DNA of 64,000 nt from Sialis fuliginosa (taxonomy: Eukaryota; Arthropoda; Insecta; Megaloptera; Sialidae). The translations under genes and the position numbers were made by a program. The notes under the pieces were generated by a model. That model was not told the origin of the DNA, did no database searches, and was given only the letters and a program-made list of their open reading frames with translations. Below, one piece after another: positions 44,301-56,300 of the stretch (position 1 is the first letter of the stretch; every line of letters starts with the position of its first letter). The DNA is taken from positions 16,556,501-16,620,500 of the forward strand of contig OY540822.1 of assembly GCA_961205875.1 (NCBI GenBank), in the 5' to 3' direction.

Positions 44301-47300
44301 GTATAAATAATAAAAAGTTTCCTACCTTCCTGAAGACGACCTAATCCTACAAGTAACAGCTCCCAGACCTGCATTGGCGGTGTTAACAGTTATGCAGTTT
44401 TCTTCACCATTTGTTAATTGTCTTTGCAACCCTTCAGTGATTTCACATTTTTCAGCCTGAAAATTCATAATTTGAATGTCAAATTACCTATATACAGTTA
44501 TTCTTATTTTTACACAGGATTCTGAAAATAAGTAAAGTATACTTACATTTCCAATAGCTGTAGCTTGGGTTACGAAAGGAGAATCAGTTACTTCTTTATC
44601 GCCATATTTGACATTGATTTTGTACCTTCCACAATCATCTGGAACGTAAGTAGCTGTGAAAGTCCCGTCATTTTTATCAGAAATTTTCACGATTTTTGGT
44701 GTTCCATCAGGACCCTAAATTAAATATAAAATACTGTAGATCTATGCAAAGTATATAGGTATTAATTATTATATAACTTACAATAACTTGCACTTCTAGA
44801 TCACCATAGCCAGCCTCGTTTGTATCGATTGTAAATGTTGTAGGTATTGAAGCAGGGACTGTTTTAGCGGAAACTCCGGCCCCGGAAACGACCACTTTCT
44901 CAGGTTCAACTTTGGGTCTTGCCTTCAAAAACATAGGGCTGCAAAATAAATACAAATTAAAAACAATTTGAATCGATTATTTTCTGATAATATATACCTC
45001 TTATGTATATTTTTGGCATCCCAAGTGACTGTAGCGTGATAAGGAACTCCTTCAGCCGGAGGAACATATTTAACAGTGTAAGAACCATCTCCGTTGTCGA
45101 TAACATCTGGACTTTTCATTGGAGGACCCATTTCTGAATCAAGTTTTACAGATAAGGGCGCCGGTGCTGATTTTTTAGCATCTACAGTAAAGGATGTAGG
45201 AATGCCGGCTCTGCATTTAGTTGGGTCTAGTCCTGGACCATATGCAAGGACTGCATCATTGTCTATGCTTTTGTCTACCAATATCTGAATAGAAATAATT
45301 ATTACAAAATCAATATGACCAGAAAAAAAGTACAGTAGGGTCCCTTTTAATGCATTTATACGCGATTTACTGTGGAACGTATCTACCGCGTACAAAGAAA
45401 CCCTACTGTATTTTAAGGATAGGTATTTACTTTGAAAGGTGACCCAGGAATATGTTGATCTGCAAATTTGATAGTGACATCGTATTCTCCTTCTTCTGTA
45501 GGGACATATTCAACAGAACATGACCCATCTCTGTTATCTTTGCAGGTCATTTTCGCCTCTGAAGGTCCTTCCATCGCTAAACGTAAACCGCCAGTTCCTG
45601 CACCTGAAAAATGTGTTTTTTGTATCTATAGATTATGATTACACAATACATAAAACGTAAAGTTAATAAACATTTCGAAGAGAGGATTTACCTCTTGTTT
45701 CTACAACAAAAACGTTCGATTTATCGACAAATCCTTTTTCAAGACCAGGGCCGTATGCTCGGCATTTCTTAGGCTCACAGTTTCTCTTAACGTTGACAAC
45801 AAACGGGCTTCCGGGAATAGGCATGCTGTCGTACAAAATATCAATTGTATGTCGGCCTTCCTCGAACGGAGTGTAACTGATTCGATATGTTCCATCTCTA
45901 AGAGCTGTGATGAGCTTTTCTGTCTTATTACCGGAAGGATTTGTGATTGTGCAAGTTACTTTTCCTGCATCGCCGGGCCGTTTTACAATTCCCCGCGAAT
46001 CAACTAAGAAATCGGTAGGGGAGTCGACGTAAACGCCTAAAAAGATATATACATTTCACTGCTTTTATCAATTCCAAAGTCAAACGTTATTTAAATGTTA
46101 ATAGAAATCAAAAAAATATCAGCATGCTGGATAATACACTAAAAAACATCAATGCTTAATGTTAATACACTCCTCAAAAAAACTAAAGCATAATTTAAAA
46201 AAAAATGATTGCTTGATCCAAAGCTCATTCGGATAAGCTTATATTTGATAGTTTTTAAATCAAGACCTCAATAATTTTTAACATCCCCTGCCAAGGGTTA
46301 AAAAATTATTCGCGTTATTCACTGTTAAAATAAAAAAGAACACTTTTGACTTGAAACTCCTGTATATCGTGAAATAAAGAAAGTACAAGCTTACAAATGA
46401 GCTTTGGATCATGCAAATCTAATCATTTTTCAAGGATTAACTGCTTTTTTTAAATTATCCTTTAATTTTTCTGAGGAATATATTTAAAAAAAATCAAAAG
46501 ATGCAACCTGTAACTCAATAATTAATATAAATCGAATCAGTATATTATTTAAATAAAACACACAGTCACAATGAATTGTTAATATATTAGAAGTTCAAAC
46601 GAAACGTTGGCAAATTCCACGACACAATTTACCATGAGGCTGTATTCCATTTCCGGAAACTTTAATTCTTTTTAAATCAGTCTTAGGTATAATAGTGGCT
46701 TGAAACGGAGACCCCGGTATATGTTTATCATTGAACGTTATATTAATACCGTAATCTCCTACTTCTGTTGGCAAATAAGCAACTGAACAAGTCCCATCGC
46801 CATTATCTCTACAATTAATAGCTGCTTCACACGGGCCTTCGACTGTAACACCTAATCCACCTTGGCCCGCACCTCTAGTGTCGATCATAAACTCTGCAGG
46901 CTTTGAAACTATTCCCCTTTCGAGGCCCGGACCGGAAGCCCTTACTTTATTTGGGTCACTTCCGGTCAAACACGTCAATCGATAAGGCTGAGGTGATAAT
47001 GGTTCACCGCCAAATGAAATACTCAATAAATATTCGCCTAATTGTGTAGGAGTGAAGTTTACTAAGTAACCTTCTCTTGTAGGAATCACGTGAGCTTTTA
47101 TTTGGCTTCCTGAAGGACTTGTTATCGCTACAGCAAAGTCCGCCTTGCCGGCATCTTCTGTTACAACTCTGAATTGTTGTAAACTATTTACCGGAGCAGC
47201 TAAGTGTAAATTATTCTATATTACTTACAATTAGTGGAAAATCGTAAGACAATTAATATATCCACTATTCCTCTCTCTTTTTAAAACATCTCATAATTTT

Positions 47301-50300
47301 TACCCCCCCCCCCCCTCTTACTACAAACACACACGCAGGGGTGTCTTAAACGATTTTTTTATTCGAAATTTTTTTTGCCTCATTTTTGTTCGAGTGAATT
47401 TAAAAAAAATATTAACATAGTAATCCCTTCATTTACGCGGATTCACTTTTACGCGGTTGTAAAAGTTTTTGTAAAAAACGCGATATTTTCATGGAACTAA
47501 ATAACCGCATAAACTGAGGGATTACTGTATTCTAAAAATTAAAATTATTTTTTTATTTTACCGTTTATTTGATGTAATTGACTAAAACGGCTGTAACTAT
47601 TAAATAATTAATCTAAATAATTTGAATTTTTAATACGTAAAAATAGAATATTATTATGATTTACAGTTCCAGAGTACTATGTCGTCAAACACCCCACACG
47701 TCCTTGCCCCCATTAAGAAAATAAATAAACTGGACTTACTTTGTTCAAGACCATCAACTTTAACTTTAGAAACATCGACAACTTGATGAACATTAACTTT
47801 GATGGGTGTTGAAGGTACTTTTAACCCTCCATATAACAACGTAACCAAGTAGTTGCCTGCATGTGAAGGCAAATATTCAGCTAAGAATGTTCCATCACCA
47901 TTGTCCGATAATCTCACAGGTATTTCAATATGACCATCTTCATTCTGCATAATAACTTCTACATCTCCCCTTCCAGCCTCTCTGTGAAAAAATAAATACG
48001 TCAATGTGTTAATTCAAATATTAATTAAGGGTTATTCATATTCATACCTGCAGTCGATATTAAAATGAGTAGGTACTCCGACTTTAACGTTTTCTAGACC
48101 AGGCCCGAATGCTTGTACTTTTGTAGGGTTTAGGGGCTCATTTGCGAAAACTCTGTATGGTGATTTTTTCGTTGCAACTCCGCCATAATTAACAAGGACT
48201 GTATGTTTACCTGATAATGGGGTATAACTACATTGCACTGTTCCATCTCGTTTTTCACTCATAGCTACTTTTACATTATTGCATTTTGAATCCAGGACCT
48301 TTAAACAAATATCAGAATTAAATACATTTCAAAAAATTAAAATAAAACATCTGCCAAGTAAATTCACAGTGCTTCCTCGTGCTAAATTTACCGAAAAGAT
48401 CAATTTAAAATTTTGAAATCAGATAACAATTTTTTTTTTCATTTTAAAACGATCACAAAGCTTCTCGTATCTTTGATATGGCGAGGAAGCAAGATTATTG
48501 ACTTACTTTGACATCAAGAGGGGCTGATCCAGCTTTTCTAGCATCTACAGTAAATTCTGCTGTTTTTCCTTTGGCTATACCTTCCGGTTCTATTCCAGGC
48601 CCGAAGACCTCGACTTTGTCAGGATAATAATCTGTATTAGGCAAGATTTGGGCTATATAAGGACTCTTAGGGATATCTTCATTATCACATAAAATATGCA
48701 CTGCATATTCGCCAGCTACTGTTGGATAATATTTCACATTTGCTGAACCATCTCCGTTGTCATGGCAGTCAATTTTGGTTTGAGAAGGACCTTCTATACT
48801 GAAACCTAACGCCCCAGTTTCCCCGTCAGTTTCAACAGTAAATACTGCAGGATGATCTACAACGCCTCCGTCTAATCCTGGACCATAAGCTTTAATTAAT
48901 GTCTCTTTATAAGGGCCCACGTTTACATCAAAAGGTGATCTGTTAATCTCTTGATTTCCAAAAGTTACCATTACAACATAACGCCCTTCTCGTTTTGGAT
49001 GATAAACTGCGTGATATGTATTTCCATCGACCTTAAAAATAATATATATCACCGGATTTATTTTTGCGCTATTTAAAAAGTTTGTAAAAAAGAGTGAAAA
49101 AACATAAAGTTAAAATATTATTTTACATACCATTGTTATTTTACAAGGTTCGTCGACTCCTCCAGGTCCTATAATTCTCACTTCCGGTTTACCCTCTCCA
49201 GCCCCTTCTGTGTATATTTTAAAATCGGCAGAATCCCCTACCCGAACACCAGCTGGTTGGAGACCTCTACCACTAGCCTTTACTTTACGAACATCGGAAA
49301 CTAGTTAAAAAAAATCAAACAAACGTTATAAATTATCAACTATGCAAAGCTTCAAGTGGTAATAACCTGGTGAAACGCGAACCCCAAACGGACTGTCTGG
49401 GATAGAACGTCCAGCAAAGAAGATATTAACTGAATGCAAGCCAACAGCCGAAGTTACGTATTCGCATCTCCAGACACCTGGTGAAGTTTGACGTAGTTCT
49501 ACTGGAATTGAGTTCTTATTCCCTTGAGGGTCCAAAACAATTACCTCTGGTGTACCCTTGCCGGCATCTATAAATTATTATTATTATAAACACCCGATAG
49601 AAATATATTTACAAAAACAAACCTTTAGTGAATATTTCAAAATGGGTAGGTCTATTGACACAGACTCCTTCAGGCTTGAGGCCAGGCCCCGTGGCCGTAA
49701 CTTTGGCAGGATCCCCAGCATGCCCTTCGACTAATACGGTATAAGGACTCTTAGGTATATCTCGACCGGAAAACTTAACGACGACTTTATGGTTGCCTTC
49801 CATTTTCGGTGTGTATGATACGGAATATGTTAGATTTCTATCGTTGTTAAATTTCACTTCTGCAGGCTCTAACTGGCCTTTAGGATTTTCTACGGAAACT
49901 CCGACTTGTCCTTTACCAGCTGAAAACGTTTCCACGGTGAAATTTGCAGGGGCCCCAACTACAGGGCCTGTAGGCTCAATTCCAGGCCCGTATACACGTA
50001 CCCTAAGATATTTTATCATTAGTTCTGAAATTAGCTAGCTGTAGAATATATTTTTTGTTAAAAAAAAAAACAAACAAACAAATCATTTAGTATTTACAAT
50101 AGGGTCTCTTTTTACGCGGTAAATACGTAAAAAAAAGACAGTGCTTACATTGAAATGTGAAATCTAGTTAAACGAACATTTGAATAATAAAAAAACGTTT
50201 ACATATTTAAATTCATTGAATTGTCAGCTCAAATCCACGTAAAAAGAAACCCTATTGTATATTAGATATAAGCAATCTAACTACATCAAATAACTTTTAT

Positions 50301-53300
50301 ACGCAGTTATTAGTGTTTAAAAATTAAAATATTATTAATTCACACGAAAATTTATTCACTTACCGAGGAGGGGGAATGCTTTAATAAATAAAACAGAAAT
50401 TATATTAAAAAATGTACATTCAATTTTGTAAACTAAAAAATACATTAAATTTTAAGGCAAATTTAAAATCCTGAAAAGTAAAACTGATATAAAAATAAAA
50501 CTAACCTATTGGGATTTGTTCTAGGCCTGACAGGCGCCCCTTGTTTAAGTTTCGCGTTAGGATACTGGGACAAATACGTCATCATAGATTGTTCATCTAT
50601 ATTTGGATTAACCATTTCATCTGGCGTAATAAGTTGACGTACATTCAACCAATCATCTGCAAGTCCCATAGCTTCAGATGCATTCTGTACAGAGTCAGTT
50701 GGGTTCCAATCCGGCCAATCCGGGCATAATCCGGGAGCTACTGAATCTACTAGAGCCCCGACTGCTCTACCGCTTGTCCAGTCTGATGTAAAATTCGTTA
50801 TTGGAAGATCCGGAAGTTTGCTTTGGATCCAGTGCATCAATCTTTACAAAAATTATACACGTTAGAGATTGTTTTTTACTAGTGAAATTGTTTTAGTACC
50901 TCTGTTTCGGTGTTGCACCGGAAACACTGGTTGGGGTGTCGTCGTCGCCATCCCACATTGGCATAGAAATCGAATAATGAAGAATTAAAGTCCATATTAA
51001 ACCCAAAATTAATTTCAATTTACAATCGACAATGTCTGTAGAATCTATAACAATACAATTATTTTTCAGTAAGATCTATTTATAAATAAATAAATAAGGT
51101 ACTGACACCAGTCTTGGCCGCTTTAACTCATGTTACTTATAAAACAAGTACTTCTTTATTTAATTACCAAAGTACGCAAATATAGTTTGTTAAGTTATAA
51201 AATAAAGATATGATATGATAATATAATAATTAGTTTAAATGTCCACCATTTTAACACCCATTGGTTGATCAATAAATATTTATAATTTAACAAGAGTCCG
51301 ACACTAAAGTATTGTCTAAGACTGGTGCCAGTACATTATATTGAATTAAAATCTAAAGTAAAATTGGCGCATATGATTTAAGTCATTGTTCATTCGACTG
51401 AAGATATTTAAGAGTGTTAAGATAAAAGTGTAAGTATGACATAGGTAAGTCAAGTAACAATAAAAAATATAATCTTAATTAACGATTAATATTGATTTAA
51501 TTAAGTAACATAAGTAAAGTGCAGTGGAGTAGATAGCTTATATTTATAATATATAGTGACTAAATGATTCTACGTCTTATTTTTTTGTATTTTAGTCGAT
51601 ATTTGTATGACGAGTTGAAGTTCACTGCAGGAAATTTCACTAAAAAATTTCGAATTTTTGATTTCGTTAAAAGTATGTTTATTGTATAGAAAATGACGAG
51701 AAAAGTTGTTTGTTTCAAACCGCAGTTCTGTATCTCAAATCGTTCTCGAGATATAGCCTCTCAAAGTTTTAGTTTTTAAAAAATTTTGGAGAAAAAAGGC
51801 CATAACTTTTGAACGTGTGGTCGGAATTGATTTTAGTTGACGGATTTGAAATCAGCGTGTCAAAATCTATATAATGACATGTATAATACTTTAAAATCCA
51901 ATAAAAAAATTTTGGCTAAAAATCGACATTTTTTTAAGGTATACCCCTTTGAATTTTTTCGATTTTTCGCGAAAATTTTTTTTTCGAGTTTTAAGGTATT
52001 ATACATGTCATTATATAGATTTTGACACGCTGATTCCAAATCCGTCAACTAAAATCAATTCCGATCACACGTTCAAAAGTTATGGCCTTTTTTCTCCAAA
52101 TATTTTAAAAAACTAAAACTTTGAGAGGCTATATCTCGAGAACGGTTTGAGATACAGACCTGCGGTTTGAAACAAACAACTTTTCACGTCATTTTCTATA
52201 CAATAAACATACTTTTAACGAAATCAAAAATTCGAAATTTTTTGGTGAAATTTCCTGCAGTGAACTTCAACTCGTCATACAAAGATCGACTAAAATACAA
52301 GAAAATAAGACGTAGAGGTATTATAGTTTTATAACTGAGCGTATAAATTAATAGTAAATGCTATTTTTGATTAAAATGTTTGAGTTGCGCATAAAAACGA
52401 ATATTCTAATAATATTTTGAAATAATTTATTAACTGAAAACACAGATTTGTTTTAATTTACCCATAAAGTAAGGGAAGAGCCAAACCTATTTTACAATCA
52501 GTGTAAATAACATCATATATTAAACATACTAGTATGTTTAATATATGATAACATGTACGATTTTTTCGCAAGAATAATACAATGTTTAAAGTGACGTCAT
52601 ATCCAGAGATGACGCTATAAGTGTATAATGAAGTCATTGTGCCGGTTTTCAAGTACCACAATACATTATGTCATTTTTCTCAGTATTTCAATCAAAAGAA
52701 TCATTGTTATTTACATATTTCTGCATCTTCTCATATATACAAAATAAGATATATGCTCATTGTCAGTTGTGAGCTATCAAATTTTTAACAGAGAGCTCGT
52801 TATGTTATAGTTAAATTAAAAATATTATTTTTTATAAAAATAATACATATACCGTATATAGAAATGGTCAAGGGGCTTGCAAATTGTAGAATAATTTAAC
52901 AAAGGGCTTCCCTACATATATTATATATATAATATTTTTCAAAAATCCTAAAGTCCCCGCGAGCGAAGTCGCGGCCACAGTTAGTACATATATAATAAAC
53001 AATATCATATTTGAAATAAAATTTTATAATTGAACGTGTATGTAATTAAAATTACAACAATTTGCTTTATCTACAAAAACTATCTAATAGGAAACGGTGT
53101 GGTTTTACTACGGAAAATAGAAATTTAAGTGTCAGCAATCAGAGAGTTCAATCAACGTAACCAAATTCTAGCGATATAAAATATAAAAGAATTCGTTTGT
53201 AATCAGAACAATACTGTATTTAAATATATGTAAAAAATAACGGGTATTCGAAATAAAAACGTTATTTCGAAAAATAAGCTTTTTACGTAAAAACTATTCA

Positions 53301-56300
53301 ATATCATGTACAGTCACCTGCAGAACTCGTCTGGCACCCTAAAGGCTAGAATCCGCTAGAATCGCTTACAACAGATTCCAAATTTAAAGACAAACATCAT
53401 CGTTTATCTTTTTCTATCAAGTTTAATATATTTAAATACTAAAATTTGGAATATCAAATATTTATTGCCACAAAATTTACGTATACAATTTTCAATAGAT
53501 TACATAATAATTTAATTACACAAATATATATGAGTACCTATGTACTATAAACGAAGAGTAGTTCTTTATCTAGCAAATGAATTTCAAAATATCTGTTTTT
53601 GTTTGATACATGGAGAAATTATTTAAATATTATAATAATCAAATGGGAGGAGTTTACTAAGTTTGTGATAAACGAAAATGAATACAAACTGCAAGACCAT
53701 TAATGCAGGCGACTGTACATATTAAGTAGGTACATATTTACAATCTTAATTAATTTCGTTTGATGATTAGTTATCTACCTATAAAGACACAATACACGAT
53801 TATCTATAAATAATTAGTGTTTGTTGTTATCTTAATATTAGTAATAAATTAATTACGATAATAATTTAACATAAAAATGCAATAAAATTATTTGTGAATA
53901 TCATTAAAACATTGTTGTAAAAATAAAAATAGAAATGTACTCGTATATTTCTTATCTGCAGATAAGGAATTTTTATTTTTTTATTTTGCATTTCAGAGGT
54001 TTGAAAAATGTATTTAATCTTCACGCTTTATATTTTTTATTTCAAGCATTGAATAATATATTTTTTTGATGTCCAATAAAAATGAATAGATTTTATTCAT
54101 GAAATATTTTCCCAAGTTGTATTGTTTTAAAAAAAGAATATTACATCATTTTAAAGTAAGTGAATGTTAAATATTTGAGCAAATACAACATTAACTAAAA
54201 TATTTTAATTCTTTACAAATATATTCTTAGGTACATACAAACTATAAAATTAAGCATTTTAAATAATGGTTATGGATTTTTTTGCATGTTCTCAATATAG
54301 AAACAATTTTGACAAAACCTAATATACTTTTTTCAATTTTGATTTACGATATCTACAGACACATAGGGCTGGTAAATTAGTTTAATTTATTCATTTTTAT
54401 CTAAATATTTTTTCATAAATAAGTAGAAAATTATATACATACTAATATTATAAATTCAAAAGTAACTCTGTCTATCTGTCTGTCTGTTTATATGTAAACT
54501 TTTAACGTCTAAACCGCTGAACCGATCTTGTTGAAATTTGGCAGGGAGATAGATTACATCCTAAGGAAGAATATATATAATTGTACACAGACGAAGTCGC
54601 GGGTAGCAGCTAGACCTATTTCGATGATACTTTCACCAATGACTGCAATTGGATTCAAGTTAAGTGGTGTGGAGCATTTTGCAAATACGATTCCTAATTT
54701 GGGCATATTTTAGCTGGTCATCCCTAGCATGCAGAAGTGTTTCGGACGTTAGATTCCACGTATTTGAATGCAGACAGAATGCGAGTAACTGGTTTGTAAG
54801 CGAGCTCTCGTGGCCGGTGATTCTAGCCGCTAACTGCTAGCATATACAGGTGAAGTCATCTCAATCCAAGGCCACGTGTGTGTGTGTACGTGATATCACA
54901 GACACCATTACAATATTACAGGATCACTGTTATGTTAAATTGTACTTTCATACCACGTAGGTACACTGCTAAAAATTATCAGGTGGTAAAATTATATTTC
55001 AAAAAGTCAAAGAAAAAAAACAATCTATAAATTGCAGTTTGCTGGCTAATAGAAAATCAAATTTAGAGATTTGGTTAAAAATTATTATACTAAGTAAGTC
55101 TAAAGACAGCTGTAAGTAAATAAAATACAGTAAAATACTTCCTTACGTTGTTTTTTAAGTCTTTTCGCCCTTTTTCCAAACTGTTTCAACCGCATAAATG
55201 GAAATAATAAATATATAGATAAACCTCTTTAAATCGACTAGTTTTTGTTAACCCTTCGATTAGCGATATATGTTAAAAAAATATAGAAAAATTCGCGCAA
55301 AGTTGTATAGTCGTACCGTTCAAAGGGTTAAAAAAATAGTCACCTATAAATGTAGTAATTATTTTAATGTATGATTAAAAAAAAATCTACAGTAAAAGAG
55401 TTTTTAAACAGCCTCTAACAATAATAAATGTTTACGTGTTGAATCCAGAGTTTACTCCGGGAGAATTTAAATTTTGGATAAACAAAGTTCTCCTGAACTC
55501 AACACTGAACATGTTAAATACTTGTGCGTAATCTACAGTTTGATTTAACCATTTTGTTACAATTTCCTCTTTACAGGTTTTATCGCACTACTTTTAATCA
55601 ATTTGTTCCGGAAAATACATTATACAATTTAAATATAAATATTTAAACTAATGTCGTGTGAAAATGATGACATTTTTAACAGTGTACTTTCGATTTTCAT
55701 ACCAAGTATTATACCTACATATATATTATTTTATTTCATAGTAAATGCAATAGTAGTATAATACATAGGCATATAAAGCACCAGTTTAACATTAATTTTA
55801 TCCTTTATTTCACCGTTATAACGTAGCGTTTTTTAAATTTTAAATCGTAAATAAACAATGTTAATTTTTAATACAAATATGTATTATATATTACAGTATA
55901 TATTGTATGTAGAATGTGCAAATTAAAATATAATTAAAATATCGCTGGCCTGTTTATTTTTATCTCTTTTCTTTTACTGCAGTGATAAAATATTTTTTGC
56001 ATTATTTGCAAACTTAGGTCATTGTTATTCATAAATACACTGATTATTTTATCTATCGCTAAATAAATAATTTGTCATTATTTCTATATAAAATAAAATA
56101 GAATATAATTTGGGTAAATAACGATATATGTATAATATAAGTATTATAACTTACCGATATTTACTATCCTGATACCTTCATCTGCTTGCAGAAATGTGAG
56201 AGCTACAGATACGTTCTCCAGCTTCTGTGACCGAAACGTCGGACGTTTATTATGTTTAGGAAGACGTTTACTTGATAGAACTTCGATCAATGCTATTAAT

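Larger units (their letters stand above)
38550..44325. other. Large filamin intron (5.8 kb) with nested repeats
   Basis: Intron between the exons encoding the first and second halves of repeat 13. It contains the nested repeat at 38640-40346, a related half-copy near 41160, and copies at 41651 and 43803. No coding content besides frames caused by the palindromic element. Confidence 0.6.
51045..56154. other. Filamin intron within CH1 (5.1 kb)
   Basis: Intron between the two exons coding for the first CH domain. It contains a copy of the ACTGGCACCAGT family, a second hAT-like foldback copy and a dispersed insect-type repeat near 54439, listed separately. A less AT-rich patch at about 54715-54900 is unexplained. 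The rest is AT-rich with nothing recognised. Confidence 0.6.
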
